64,000 nt of DNA from Phycisphaerales bacterium (GTDB lineage Bacteria > Planctomycetota > Phycisphaerae > Phycisphaerales > SM1A02). The stretch spans positions 1 to 64,000 of the forward strand of contig SIAR01000004.1 of the NCBI GenBank assembly GCA_009691705.1, in the 5' to 3' direction. Shown piece by piece: positions 26,043 to 36,191 of the stretch (positions within the stretch are counted from its first letter, which is position 1; every line of letters begins with the position of its first letter). Both the position numbers and the translations under genes were made by a program. Below the pieces are notes generated by a model. The model was given only the letters and a program-made list of their open reading frames with translations. It was not told the origin of the DNA and did not search any database.

Positions 26043-27187
26043 GACGCAATCGAATTGTCACCACCATTGTGTTGGGGGCATGGGCCCTCAGCGCGTGTGA
26101 GAAACCGCAAGCATTCCCCACTCGACCGACTGAAGTATCGGTGACGACCATCATCGTCGCATCACAAACAGTCGCGAAGAGCGTCGGGTTTCCAGGGCTC
26201 ACAGCGTCGCCGCGGTCCATCCCACTCGATGCGCGTGTGGAGGGGTTTCTGCTCAAACAAGCAGTTCCCGATGGCACAATGACCAAGGCGGGCGATGTGA
26301 TCTACCGAATCGATCCACGTCAATATGAAGCGACGCTCGCCCAAAACGAGGCGACGCTCGCGCAAGCAATCGCTGAACGCAACTATTCGAAGAAAGAAAT
26401 GGAGCGCAACGCCCCGCTAGTTCCGGCAAGTGCGATCAGCCAGCAGTCCTTTGATCAACTTGTTGCGAACTATCAAGCCGACGAGGCGCAGGTGCTCGCG
26501 CAGCAGGCTGCGGTTCTCAACGCAAAGCTCAACCTCTCGTACTGCACGATTTCGAGTCCATTTGCTGGGCTGCTCGGCGCAAGCGAGTCGTTCGAAGGTG
26601 CAGTTGTAGGACCAAGCGTCGCGCGCACAATCAACACGCTTGTGCAGCTCGATCCGATGTGGGCGCAGTTCAGTCCATCGGCTACAGAGTGGCCGCAGTT
26701 TGCCGCACTGCTGGCGAAGGGGCCACTCGTTGCGCAGATCACCTATGGCGGCGACGAGGCCATCAAGGCGACTGGACGGGTGATCTTTAGCAACAACGCC
26801 GTCTCGACCACCACCTCGACGCTCATGATGCGGGTCGAGTTTGAGAATCCAGGGGCGATTTTTCGGCCCGGCACATACGTCAACGTCGAGGTCACACTTG
26901 GGGATCAGCCCGATGTTCTGGTCGTCCCGCAGCAAGCAGTTTTTGCACGCGAAGCAGACTTGTTCGTGTGGAAGGTGATGCCAGATCAGACCGTGCAAAG
27001 TGTGAAGGTCGAGCCGATGCGCAAGGTCAGAAACATGCTCGCGCTCAAGAGCGGGCCAGCTGTCGGTGACCGAATCGTCGTTGACGGGGTGCAGAAGTTG
27101 CATGCTGGATCCAAGGTCGTCGATGCGACCCCGACCCCCGCAACCACCACCCCGGCCGCAAGCCCAACCCCAACACACTCAAAGTAA
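26039..27187 (+). CDS. RND efflux periplasmic adaptor (AcrA/MexA family)
   Basis: SVGFPGLTASPRSIPLDARVEGFLLKQAVPDGTMTKAGDVIYRIDPRQYEA...YCTISSPFAGLLGASES; 4-bp overlap with the preceding gene. Confidence 0.92.
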   Translation: MRRNRIVTTIVLGAWALSACEKPQAFPTRPTEVSVTTIIVASQTVAKSVGFPGLTASPRSIPLDARVEGFLLKQAVPDGTMTKAGDVIYRIDPRQYEATLAQNEATLAQAIAERNYSKKEMERNAPLVPASAISQQSFDQLVANYQADEAQVLAQQAAVLNAKLNLSYCTISSPFAGLLGASESFEGAVVGPSVARTINTLVQLDPMWAQFSPSATEWPQFAALLAKGPLVAQITYGGDEAIKATGRVIFSNNAVSTTTSTLMMRVEFENPGAIFRPGTYVNVEVTLGDQPDVLVVPQQAVFAREADLFVWKVMPDQTVQSVKVEPMRKVRNMLALKSGPAVGDRIVVDGVQKLHAGSKVVDATPTPATTTPAASPTPTHSK

Positions 27188-27196
27188 GAGCAAACC

Positions 27197-30100
27197 ATGG
27201 TTCGATTTTTCATCCATCGCCCGATCTTTGCAAGCGTGATCGCGATCATCACCGCACTCGCGGGAGCGATCGCAATGGTCGTCTTGCCAATCGCTCAGTT
27301 TCCCAACATCGTTCCACCAACGGTGCAGGTTTCGTCGACCTACAACGGCGCTGACGCTGTCACCGTCGCCAACTCGGTGACGATGCCCCTCGAAGCGCAG
27401 ATCAATGGCGCTGAGGGAATGATCTACATGTCGTCGAATAGCACGAGCACTGGGGCGAGTGTGATTACGGTGACGTTTGAAGTTGGATACGACCTCGACA
27501 TCGGTGCGGTCGACGTGCTGAACCGCACCCAGACTGCCATGGCCCAATTGCCACAGCAAGTGCAGCAACTTGGCGTTTCGATCACCAAGCAATCGACCAA
27601 TCTGACCGTTGTGGTCTCGCTGCTCTCCCCCGACGGAACCTACGACAGTAAGTTTCTCTCGAACTACGCAAACATCGTGGTGCAGCCGATTCTCTCGCGC
27701 GTCGAAGGTGTTGGCGACATCAACGTCTTTGGACTCCTTGAGTATTCCATGCGCGTCTGGCTCGAACCCGACAGCATGGCTGCGATGGGCATTTCGACCG
27801 ACGAAGTCACCCAAGCGATCCAGATTCAGAATCAGCAGGCGGCCATTGGCAGCATCGGCGCGAGTCCCACAGTCGGTGCCACGGCTTTCAATATCACACT
27901 CACGACGCAGGGCCGACTTTCGACGGCAGAAGAGTTTGGCAACATCGTTGTTCGCACGGGCGAGGATGGTGCGGTCGTGCGAATCAGAGACATCGGCCGC
28001 ACCGAGCTCGGCGCCTTTCAATATGGTTCGACCTCGACGATGAACGGTCTGAGCACCGGAACCATCGGCGTCTATCAGTTGCCAACAGCAAACGCATTCG
28101 GAGTTGTCGAGGCGGTCAAGGAGCAAATGGAACGGCTGCAGCCAATGTTCCCGCCCGGAGTCACCTGGCAAGTCACCTACGACAGTACCGCCTTCGTTTC
28201 GGCATCGGTCGACGACCTCGTCACGACACTTGTCGAGGCTGGACTGCTCGTGCTCGCGGTCATTTTCATCTTCCTGCAGAGTTGGCGTGCCACTCTGATT
28301 CCGATGATCGCGATTCCAGTTTCAATTGTTGGCACCTTCGCAATCATGTTGGCGTTCGGGTTCACAATCAACACGCTCACGCTGCTAGGACTGGTCTTGG
28401 CGATTGGACTCGTCGTCGACGACTCGATCATCGTGGTTGAAAACGTCTATCGCCAACTCGAACTTGGCGCCCCCGATGGCAAGACTGCTGCCGAACGGGC
28501 GATGAAAGAAGTTGCAGGACCGATTGTCGCGACTAGCTCGGTGTTGCTCGCGGTCTTTATCCCCGCCGCGCTGATGCCAGGAATAACTGGACAGCTCTAC
28601 AACCAGTTTGCGCTCACCATTGCCTTCAGCATCGTCTTGAGCATGGTGAATTCACTGACGCTGTCTCCGGCGCTCTGTGGCGTTTTTCTTCAGAAGACGC
28701 ACAAGACGACCTTTCGTCCATACGTGCTCTTCAACGAGGCATTCGAGACTTGCACAGGTCACTACTCGCGATTCGTGCGCTATCTCGCGCATCGCTGGTA
28801 CATCATCGCCGCGACGTTCGTCGCCGGTGCCATCGGTGTTGTGATCATGTTCGATCACACTCCCACCGCCTTCATTCCTAATGAAGACCAAGGGTATTAC
28901 TTCGTCGGATTCCAACTTCCGTCGGGCTCGAGCCTTGAGCGCACTGAAGCAGTGAGCGCGCGCGTGCTCGAGATCGTGAAGGCAGACCCTGCGGTCGTTG
29001 ACGTCATCCAAATCAACGGATTCAACTTCTTGACCGCAGTGGGCGAGGTCAACTCAGGGTTCATCATCGTCACGTTGAAACCCTGGGATGAGCGCGATGC
29101 GCGCACCGAAAATTCGCGCGCGATCATCGTGCGCGCCTTTCCGAAGTTGATGGCAATTCCAGAGGCCAATGTGTTTCCATTCCCCCCGCCACCGATCCCT
29201 GGACTCGGCGCAGTTGGTGGATGGCAGTTGCAACTCGAAGACATCAACGGCGCTGGATTTCCGGTGTTGGCACAAGCGTCAGCCGACTTCATGGCTGCGC
29301 TCGCCAAGCGCCCCGAGGTTGTGAATCTCTCAACTCCATTTCAGAGTCAGGTGCCGATCATCCGGCTCAAGATCGACCGCGCCAAGGCGATGAGCTACGG
29401 TCTCTCAATGACCGATGTCTTCAACACACTTGGGCAAACCATCGGCCAATCGTTCGTCAACAACTTCAACGAGTTCAATCAGGTCTACAACGTCATGATC
29501 CAAGCCGAGGCCGAGGATCGCATGAAGTTGGCGGACATCTTTCGGCTCTACGTTCGCAACGCCTCTGGCGGGATGGTGCCGATCTCGGCATTCACGACCT
29601 ACTCGTTCGAAGTCGGAACCAACAATGCCACGCGCTACAACATGTACAACACGGTGCAGATCAATGGATCGACCGGTCCCGGCTTTGGTTCGGGGCAGTC
29701 GATCGCCGCCGTTGCCGAAGTTGCAGCGGCGACCCTTCCAACCGGAATCACTTACGAGTGGACTGGTGTCACATTCCAGCAAATCGAGGCGGGCACATAC
29801 GCGCCGTTCATCTTCGCACTGGCGCTCATCGCGGTGTTCTTGCTGCTCGCGGCACTCTACGAGAGTTGGCTCTTGCCGCTCAACGTGCTACTGGCGGTCA
29901 CGTTCGCCGTGCTAGGCGCATTGCTCTTATTGAAATTGCTCGGCCGAAACCTCGACGTTTACGGTCAAATCGGCCTCGTTATGTTGGTTGGACTCGCGGC
30001 AAAAAACGCGATTCTCATCGTCGAATTTGCCAAGATGCGCCACGATGGCGGCGAGGGAATCATCGACGCCGCGGTCAATGCATCCCATCAACGATTGCGC

Positions 30101-30337
30101 CCAATCATGATGACCGCCATCGCATTCATGCTTGGCGTTGTGCCACTCACGATTGCTGTTGGCGCTGGCGCGCAGAGCCGTCGATCGATTGGCACAACGG
30201 TCTTGGGCGGAATGATCGGATCGAGCACGATGGATCAGCTGGTTGTCCCAGTTTTCTTTGTGATGATCATGAGCATTAGCGTGGGATTCAAGAATTGGAT
30301 CGGCAAATCAAAGAAGCCAGCCGCGCCGACGCACTAA
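27197..30337 (+). CDS. RND efflux inner-membrane transporter (AcrB/MexB, HAE1 family)
   Basis: MVRFFIHRPIFASVIAIITALAGAIAMVVLPIAQFPNIVPPTVQVSSTYNGADA...GLVLAIGLVVDDSIIVVENVYR; 1046 aa. Confidence 0.97.
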   Translation: MVRFFIHRPIFASVIAIITALAGAIAMVVLPIAQFPNIVPPTVQVSSTYNGADAVTVANSVTMPLEAQINGAEGMIYMSSNSTSTGASVITVTFEVGYDLDIGAVDVLNRTQTAMAQLPQQVQQLGVSITKQSTNLTVVVSLLSPDGTYDSKFLSNYANIVVQPILSRVEGVGDINVFGLLEYSMRVWLEPDSMAAMGISTDEVTQAIQIQNQQAAIGSIGASPTVGATAFNITLTTQGRLSTAEEFGNIVVRTGEDGAVVRIRDIGRTELGAFQYGSTSTMNGLSTGTIGVYQLPTANAFGVVEAVKEQMERLQPMFPPGVTWQVTYDSTAFVSASVDDLVTTLVEAGLLVLAVIFIFLQSWRATLIPMIAIPVSIVGTFAIMLAFGFTINTLTLLGLVLAIGLVVDDSIIVVENVYRQLELGAPDGKTAAERAMKEVAGPIVATSSVLLAVFIPAALMPGITGQLYNQFALTIAFSIVLSMVNSLTLSPALCGVFLQKTHKTTFRPYVLFNEAFETCTGHYSRFVRYLAHRWYIIAATFVAGAIGVVIMFDHTPTAFIPNEDQGYYFVGFQLPSGSSLERTEAVSARVLEIVKADPAVVDVIQINGFNFLTAVGEVNSGFIIVTLKPWDERDARTENSRAIIVRAFPKLMAIPEANVFPFPPPPIPGLGAVGGWQLQLEDINGAGFPVLAQASADFMAALAKRPEVVNLSTPFQSQVPIIRLKIDRAKAMSYGLSMTDVFNTLGQTIGQSFVNNFNEFNQVYNVMIQAEAEDRMKLADIFRLYVRNASGGMVPISAFTTYSFEVGTNNATRYNMYNTVQINGSTGPGFGSGQSIAAVAEVAAATLPTGITYEWTGVTFQQIEAGTYAPFIFALALIAVFLLLAALYESWLLPLNVLLAVTFAVLGALLLLKLLGRNLDVYGQIGLVMLVGLAAKNAILIVEFAKMRHDGGEGIIDAAVNASHQRLRPIMMTAIAFMLGVVPLTIAVGAGAQSRRSIGTTVLGGMIGSSTMDQLVVPVFFVMIMSISVGFKNWIGKSKKPAAPTH

Positions 30338-30870
30338 ACCAGCGCGATCAGCGCATCCCACCTGGCTTGAGCGCGCAAGACTTTCTCGACCACCTCGCGA
30401 ACTGCGCCTGCCCCACCGCGGGCACTCGTCACGAAATGTGCACCCGCGCGCACTTCAGCCGCCGCGTCGTTGACCGCCACTGCAAATCCAACCTGGCGCA
30501 TCACAGCAAGATCTGGAATGTCATCCCCCACAAAGATGCACTCAGTGCGCGTGACTCCGAGTCGAGCAGTGATGCGATCAAGTGCCGCGACCTTGTCGCT
30601 CGCCCCCTGTTCAACCGCTGAAATGGCGAGTTCGCGCATTCGGTGCATCAATGCGAGTCCACGACGACCGGTGATGACTCCCGACTTTCCCCCAGACTTG
30701 TGCCAGAGCGTGAGACCGAAGCCGTCGCGCACGTCGTAACGCTTGCTCTCTTCTCCTGAATCGTTGATGTGGATGCCCCCATCGGTCAATGTGCCGTCGA
30801 TGTCCATCACGATCGCACGCACCGCCGACCAATCGGGATCACTCGTCATGACGTGATCGTACTGCGACAA
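30334..30870 (-). CDS. kdsC: 3-deoxy-D-manno-octulosonate 8-phosphate phosphatase (HAD, KdsC-like)
   Basis: IVMDIDGTLTDGGIHINDSGEESKRYDVRDGFGLTLWHKSGGKSGVITGRRG...CIFVGDDIPDLAVMRQVGFAVAV; start may be 30849. Confidence 0.88.
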   Translation of the reverse strand: MSQYDHVMTSDPDWSAVRAIVMDIDGTLTDGGIHINDSGEESKRYDVRDGFGLTLWHKSGGKSGVITGRRGLALMHRMRELAISAVEQGASDKVAALDRITARLGVTRTECIFVGDDIPDLAVMRQVGFAVAVNDAAAEVRAGAHFVTSARGGAGAVREVVEKVLRAQARWDALIALV

Positions 30871-30883
30871 TCAACGCACCGTC

Positions 30884-31513
30884 TCAACCCAACGGTGCGA
30901 TTAGTTCGCGCAGGCTTGAGCGCACGCCGAGCATGAGATGCGCGAGCGACATCGATGGTCCACCGCGAAGAGCTGCCTGCTCGGGTAGTTGTGGCAGGTG
31001 CACGAATCCTGCGCGGCGCACGCTTGCGAACTCGCCCCCACCACTGCCATGCAATAAGAAAAAGAGAATCTCATTGCAGGTAAAAGTCCCCGCGCTCATC
31101 GAGAGAATTGCCGGCACCCCCTCTTCTTCACACGCGTCGCGCATCGCACGCATGGGCAAGGTAGAGAAGTACGCGACAGGCGCGCCAACAATCACTGGCT
31201 CGTCGCAGCACTGCCCCCCTGCGTTGTCGGCGATTCGCTCGTCGCGCAAATTGACAGCCAGCCGCTCGAACGTGATGTGGGTCGCGCGCGCCGACTCGCC
31301 AAAGCAGACCACCGTATCGGGCTGCGCCCGTTCGATCGCACGCGCGAGCTCGGCGCGGGCACTCGTGGCACTCTGACCACCGATCACTGGCAGGATGGCC
31401 GTCGATAGTTCGCTGCCCAAAAGCCCCTCAGCAGCGAACGCGGCCACTAGAGAACTGCTTGGGTTGAATGAACTCCCACCAAATGGCTCGAAGCCCGTCA
31501 AGAGAATTCTCAT
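30884..31513 (-). CDS. pcp: Pyroglutamyl-peptidase I (pyrrolidone-carboxylate peptidase)
   Basis: MRILLTGFEPFGGSSFNPS...AYFSTLPMRAMRDACEEEGVPAILSMSAGTFTCNEILFFLLH. Confidence 0.88.
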   Translation of the reverse strand: MRILLTGFEPFGGSSFNPSSSLVAAFAAEGLLGSELSTAILPVIGGQSATSARAELARAIERAQPDTVVCFGESARATHITFERLAVNLRDERIADNAGGQCCDEPVIVGAPVAYFSTLPMRAMRDACEEEGVPAILSMSAGTFTCNEILFFLLHGSGGGEFASVRRAGFVHLPQLPEQAALRGGPSMSLAHLMLGVRSSLRELIAPLG

Positions 31514-31598
31514 CAGCGCACGGTAGCGCAATGAAATCTCTTTGGGAGAATCAGCTTGATCCCGTCCCTGCTTCGACCCAACGACCAACAAACAACGA

Positions 31599-32135
31599 AT
31601 GAAACGCCCCACCAAAGAACCAACTGCGCACGAGGTCTTTGAGTTGTTGGCCCGAGACCACGCCGATCACCTGATGGTCTTTTTGCGTGCCGTCGTCTAT
31701 GACCGAAGCCTCGTCGACGATGTCTTTCAAGAGACGATGATGGTGGCTTGGAGGCGACTCGCAGACTTCGACAAGAGCCGTTCGTTCGGCGCTTGGCTTC
31801 GCGGCATTGGATCGCGCGTCGCGATGGACATGGCTGGACGGCGCCGGATGGCGATCGTCGATCCAACGATATTGTCAGAGATCGAGCAACACTCGGCGCG
31901 TTTTGACGGCGACCATGCCCTCTCATTTCATAATCGGATGGCCGCCGTCGATGACTGTCTCGCAAAGTTGCCAGACATGTACGCAGAGGTGATTCGCATG
32001 GTTTATCGCACCGACGTTCCGATACGAGCAGTCGCGAAGACCCTCGAGAACAACGAAGAATCAATCAAGAAGCGACTCCAGCGCGCCCGCACGTTGCTTG
32101 GAGAGTGCTTGCAACGCAAGGGAGTATTCGCATGA
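31599..32135 (+). CDS. ECF-type RNA polymerase sigma factor (Rhodopirellula/Verrucomicrobium family)
   Basis: FLRAVVYDRSLVDDVFQETMMVAWRRLADFDKSRSFGAWLRGIGSRVAMD ... RAVAKTLENNEESIKKRLQRARTLLGECL. Confidence 0.88.
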   Translation: MKRPTKEPTAHEVFELLARDHADHLMVFLRAVVYDRSLVDDVFQETMMVAWRRLADFDKSRSFGAWLRGIGSRVAMDMAGRRRMAIVDPTILSEIEQHSARFDGDHALSFHNRMAAVDDCLAKLPDMYAEVIRMVYRTDVPIRAVAKTLENNEESIKKRLQRARTLLGECLQRKGVFA

Positions 32136-33151
32136 GCAATCCAGAGCAATCCGATTTTGAATCCACCAACAACGAGGCTTCGACGAGCACTGATCGATTC
32201 GTTGATGCCCTTATCACTCACAGATTGTGCGACTCGCCACAGGCGATGGATCGCCGGCTCAACCGTGCGATGCGCGCGGTGCGTGGCGGCAACTATCGCT
32301 TGAACGCGTGGCAGTGGTGGGCGCTGCCAATCGCCGCACTATTGACCCTTTCATTCTTGTTCATGCCTACGTCGAGTTCGGCATCAGCTCTCGTGCGTTC
32401 TGCGACCAAGGTTGCCCGACTCGCTGCCGATCGCCGCTATGAGATTGTGATGGTTCCAGTCGCACGAAACTCGGGCGATTACCCACCACCGATCCAAGCG
32501 ACGCTCGATGTGCGCGATGCACAGCACATGCGTCTCGAGATTCGGTTTCCCGACGGACAAACCATAGTTCGTGGTCGCGATGGTGCCGTCACTTGGGATG
32601 TTGGGCGGGATGGCGAAGTTCGAATCACCGATGGATCGCAACCATGGCCGCGGTGGATCGAGACTCCTGATGGGTCGCTCCTCATCGACTCGATGGCATC
32701 GATGCTCGACGAACTTGCACAGAGGTACACACTGACTCGTGTCGAAAGCACCCAGTGCGGTGGACAGAGTGGACTCGTTCAGATTGACGCGGCGCGCACT
32801 ACCACATCACCTTCATTAACGCAGAGTGCGATGCCACCCGCGAGGCACAATCCAGCGCAACGCATCGTGATGTGCATCGATCCGGCGACGAATGAAGTGA
32901 TTCGTCTCGAGATGCAGTTTCCGCAGGTGAATGGGGGGCCGCGCGGTGAACGGGGTCCACCGCCGCCGCACGGTGAACGGGGTCCACCGCCGCCGCACGG
33001 TGAACGGGGTCCACCGCCGCCGCACGGTGAACGGGGTCCACCGCCAGCAGGAACTCTTCCACCGCCAGGGGCTCCTCAGTCTGTGACCTACGACCGCGCC
33101 GCACTGAGCGCGTTCCCAACGGGATGGTTTGCAGCACCCAACGCGCAGTGA
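32132..33151 (+). CDS. Membrane protein with proline-rich tandem repeats, putative anti-sigma partner
   Basis: ATGA overlap with the sigma stop; one TM segment (WALPIAALLTLSFLFMPT); C-terminal (GERGPPPPH)n. Confidence 0.65.
   Translation: MSNPEQSDFESTNNEASTSTDRFVDALITHRLCDSPQAMDRRLNRAMRAVRGGNYRLNAWQWWALPIAALLTLSFLFMPTSSSASALVRSATKVARLAADRRYEIVMVPVARNSGDYPPPIQATLDVRDAQHMRLEIRFPDGQTIVRGRDGAVTWDVGRDGEVRITDGSQPWPRWIETPDGSLLIDSMASMLDELAQRYTLTRVESTQCGGQSGLVQIDAARTTTSPSLTQSAMPPARHNPAQRIVMCIDPATNEVIRLEMQFPQVNGGPRGERGPPPPHGERGPPPPHGERGPPPPHGERGPPPAGTLPPPGAPQSVTYDRAALSAFPTGWFAAPNAQ
32945..33050 (+). repeat. 27-bp in-frame tandem repeat, 3 full copies plus a partial
   Basis: ggtgaacggggtccaccgccgccgcac at 32945, 32972, 32999, partial at 33026; encodes GERGPPPPH. 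Confidence 0.95.
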
Positions 33152-33177
33152 CCCTGCGATGAGGTAGACATACTCGC

Positions 33178-33915
33178 GTGCCAACGCTGTTTGTGGTGAT
33201 GCCGATTTTCAATGAACCGCACACGCTTCGCGCCTCGCTTGCGCGTGTGATGTCTGTTTCTTTGCCACTGTCGTGGCGCCTCGCCCCGATTCTCATCGAC
33301 GACGGATCTGACGCGCTCACAGCGCAGACGATTGATGCCGTCGTGCATGAGTCCCACCCTCCCCTTGCGTTCGAACGTCACGAGAGCAATCGCGGAAAGG
33401 GTGCAGCTCTTCAAACTGGATTCGCGCGCGCACTCGCCCTCTCGCACGACGACGATGACGTCGTGATCATTCAAGATGCCGATCTTGAATACGACCCAAA
33501 CGACTTCATCGCAATGATCTCTGCGCTCGACCCCGCGCCCGCCAAGTGCGCGGTGTTCGGAAATCGATGGCATCGTGGATCGACTCGCGCAGGATGGAAG
33601 AGCCGATTGCACCGCCGCGGCAACCGCATGCTCACCCGCGCGAGCAACCTCGCGACGGGGCTTGTGGTCTCAGACATGGAGTGTTGCTACAAGCTCTTCT
33701 CTGTGCGCGTGCTTCGTGAGATTCTCCCCGCGCTCACCGAGAATCGCTTTGGTATCGAACCGCAGATCGCCGCGGCCCTTGCTCGGGCCAAGGTTCGAGT
33801 GGTCGAAGTACCGGTGGCCTATTGCGCGAGATCCTTCAGTGCCGGCAAGAAAATCGGCCCACTCGACGCAATTCGGGCGGTTTGGGTAATTGCGCGGTCA
33901 AAGTTTCGCCACTAA
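33178..33915 (+). CDS. Family 2 glycosyltransferase
   Basis: LFVVMPIFNEPHTLRASLARV...APILIDDGSDALT...NRGKGAALQTGFARAL...IIQDADLEYDPNDF. Confidence 0.88.
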   Translation: MPTLFVVMPIFNEPHTLRASLARVMSVSLPLSWRLAPILIDDGSDALTAQTIDAVVHESHPPLAFERHESNRGKGAALQTGFARALALSHDDDDVVIIQDADLEYDPNDFIAMISALDPAPAKCAVFGNRWHRGSTRAGWKSRLHRRGNRMLTRASNLATGLVVSDMECCYKLFSVRVLREILPALTENRFGIEPQIAAALARAKVRVVEVPVAYCARSFSAGKKIGPLDAIRAVWVIARSKFRH

Positions 33916-33962
33916 GTAAACACCACATTTGCATTTGCCTTGCGCCGAAGTACCTTTGAGCG

Positions 33963-34985
33963 ATGAGAATTCTCCCCATCGTTGCGGCAGTCTTCGCCAC
34001 ATCCAGCGCGCTCGCAGGATCATTCAACTTTCAAGTTCTTCCAACGAGCGTTGCGCAGCAGTCGCTCACGGTCACCTACCCGCTAGCGGGTACGTTCAAA
34101 GGCGACTACGACGCAACAACCAATCCGACTGGAACACGGACTATCCCAGGCTACTTCGGTGGATCTGGCAACAACCTAATCGCTTACACCGCGTCGACGC
34201 AGATGGGCGACACGCTGAATTCACACCCCGCAGGATCTTTCGTTCTCACACTCAACGAACCAGGTGCCGTTGTGATTTCGATGTTTACCACCGACTTGAT
34301 CAATGGCACTCCGGGTGACGTTGGCATCGACATGACGATTACCTATCCATCGTTTCATACAGTCGCTCCAAACTCGATTTATCCATCGGTGGGAGCGATC
34401 ACGATTCCCATCGCCTCTGGTTATCTCAAGGTCGCCAGCGCGGTGCAGAGTGGTCCGGCGATCGGCACCCGCGTTGAGACAACCCCAAACACATACACCG
34501 TCACTGTGCTGATTCCTGTCCTAGTGGTCGCCTCTGGAAGCGCGAGCGGGCAACCATTCGGCGCAGATCCAACGCCGGGCGTTATCGCGCTCACTGGAAC
34601 GCTAGTTGTGAATGGATCGACGGCGACATTCACAGCAACATCATCGATGTCTGAACCAGTTGGTCCACTTCCTCCGCCACCGCCAATTGTCGATCAGGCA
34701 TTTCCGCTTCCAACGGTTCTTCCCGCTGGCGGCACAGCGAATCTGCTGCTCTCTGGAGTCTTTTCTGAGGGCAACGGAACTTCGACGCTCAACCTCTCGA
34801 TCAATGCTGCTGGCACGGCCGCAGCCGTGAGCGGCGACCTCAACGGCGACCAACTCGTCAGCGCGATCGACTTGGCAATTGTGCTTTCAGCGTGGGGAAC
34901 ATCGAGTCCCGTTGCCGACATCAATCAAGATGGCACGGTCAACGGCGCCGATCTGCTGTTCGTGTTGAGTAACTGGACGATCTGA
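33963..34985 (+). CDS. Secreted protein with C-terminal dockerin-like repeats
   Basis: Signal peptide; C-term GDLNGDQLVSAIDLAIVLSAWGTSSPVADINQDGTVNGADLLFVLSNW, two Ca-binding-like repeats. Confidence 0.75.
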   Translation: MRILPIVAAVFATSSALAGSFNFQVLPTSVAQQSLTVTYPLAGTFKGDYDATTNPTGTRTIPGYFGGSGNNLIAYTASTQMGDTLNSHPAGSFVLTLNEPGAVVISMFTTDLINGTPGDVGIDMTITYPSFHTVAPNSIYPSVGAITIPIASGYLKVASAVQSGPAIGTRVETTPNTYTVTVLIPVLVVASGSASGQPFGADPTPGVIALTGTLVVNGSTATFTATSSMSEPVGPLPPPPPIVDQAFPLPTVLPAGGTANLLLSGVFSEGNGTSTLNLSINAAGTAAAVSGDLNGDQLVSAIDLAIVLSAWGTSSPVADINQDGTVNGADLLFVLSNWTI

Positions 34986-35047
34986 AACCGCAACAGTTGA
35001 TGTCCCCAAGAAAACGTTGTGCCCAATATGCGTCAGGAGACTTTCAC

Positions 35048-36190
35048 ATGACGCCCTCCACAACCCATTGCATCGTCCACTTCGTCTCACTTGTGATCGC
35101 CGCTTCAGCCTCCGCTCAATCTGTTTTTTCGGCGGTGACCCCGTGGAAGATCAATACGACTGGACAAACTGGATTCCAAGGGATCGCCGCAGATGTGCAG
35201 AGCGTCCGCTACGGACAGAGTTACGTGTACATCGCTTCAAGCGGAATTCCTTCCTACACAATTGGCCCCTGGCCGGGCAATCCTGGTTCTCCGACAAATC
35301 AGAATTGGTCCTTTCGGATTCCTCGCAATCCGACGCTCGCCGCCACGATGCCGACCGTTGGGATGGGGCACGTTGGGGTCTTCGTCAACGGAGTCACGAT
35401 TTTCAATCCCGCCGATGCGCGTTCGTACAACAATCTGAACATCTGGCATCAGAATGCGATGTGGTTCGAGGCGGCTGGTTTCGACACCGCACTGGGTCAT
35501 CCTGCGATGGTCGAGTACCACCATCACCAGCGCACTCCTCAACTTCCATCGGGAAACATGACGCAGCATTCTCCGATTCTCGGCTACGCCTTCGACGGAT
35601 TCCCAATCTACGGGCCCTACGGCTACGCGAACACCGATGGATCGGGGGGCGTCGCGCGCATGACGACTTCGTGGCGCAAGCGAGATATCACCCAGCGCAC
35701 AACGCTTCCAAATGGCACGCAACTTCCGGCGAATCAGTATGGTCCACCCGTTTCCGCAACCTATCCACTGGGCGCGTACATCGAAGACTTCGAGTACGTC
35801 GTTGCGCTCGGTTCGCTGGGTGAGAACAACGGCCGCACGTGCGTCACCCCCGATTACCCACTGGGCACATTCGCCTACTTCGCCAACATCAATGCCAACG
35901 GGGCCAATGAGTACCCATACCTCATCGGGCAGAAGTATCGCGGAACGCTCGTGACTGGAAACACTGGCCCCAACAGCGGACACAACACGCCAACAGAAAC
36001 TGTTGTGACTTTCTGTTGCACTCCGTGCGAATCTGACTCCGACCTTAATCGCATTGTCGATGGCGCAGACATGGCGTCGCTGCTCTCGCACTGGGGCACG
36101 GTCGGCGGAGCTGGCGACATCACGCGCGACGGACGGGTCGATGGCGCTGATCTCGCGACCTTGCTGACTGCGTGGGGAGTTTGCCCGTAA
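35048..36190 (+). CDS. Secreted YHYH-domain protein with C-terminal dockerin-like repeats
   Basis: YHHHQRTPQLPSG...HSPILGYAFDGFPIYGPYGYANTDGSGGVARMTTSW...; C-term DSDLNRIVDGADMASLLSHWG...DITRDGRVDGADLATLLTAWG. Confidence 0.8.
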   Translation: MTPSTTHCIVHFVSLVIAASASAQSVFSAVTPWKINTTGQTGFQGIAADVQSVRYGQSYVYIASSGIPSYTIGPWPGNPGSPTNQNWSFRIPRNPTLAATMPTVGMGHVGVFVNGVTIFNPADARSYNNLNIWHQNAMWFEAAGFDTALGHPAMVEYHHHQRTPQLPSGNMTQHSPILGYAFDGFPIYGPYGYANTDGSGGVARMTTSWRKRDITQRTTLPNGTQLPANQYGPPVSATYPLGAYIEDFEYVVALGSLGENNGRTCVTPDYPLGTFAYFANINANGANEYPYLIGQKYRGTLVTGNTGPNSGHNTPTETVVTFCCTPCESDSDLNRIVDGADMASLLSHWGTVGGAGDITRDGRVDGADLATLLTAWGVCP

Positions 36191-36191
36191 G

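Noticed and set aside
27179-28171. 330-aa minus-strand ORF
   Set aside because: Antisense to the RND transporter gene; composition typical of shadow ORFs.
29221-30279. 352-aa plus-strand ORF in an alternate frame
   Set aside because: Overlaps the AcrB-like CDS in another frame; Arg/His-rich shadow translation.
32945-33050. Tandem 27-bp units as a CRISPR or mobile array
   Set aside because: In-frame with no spacers; a coding repeat.
35237-36091. 284-aa minus-strand ORF
   Set aside because: Antisense to the YHYH-domain gene; no motif.
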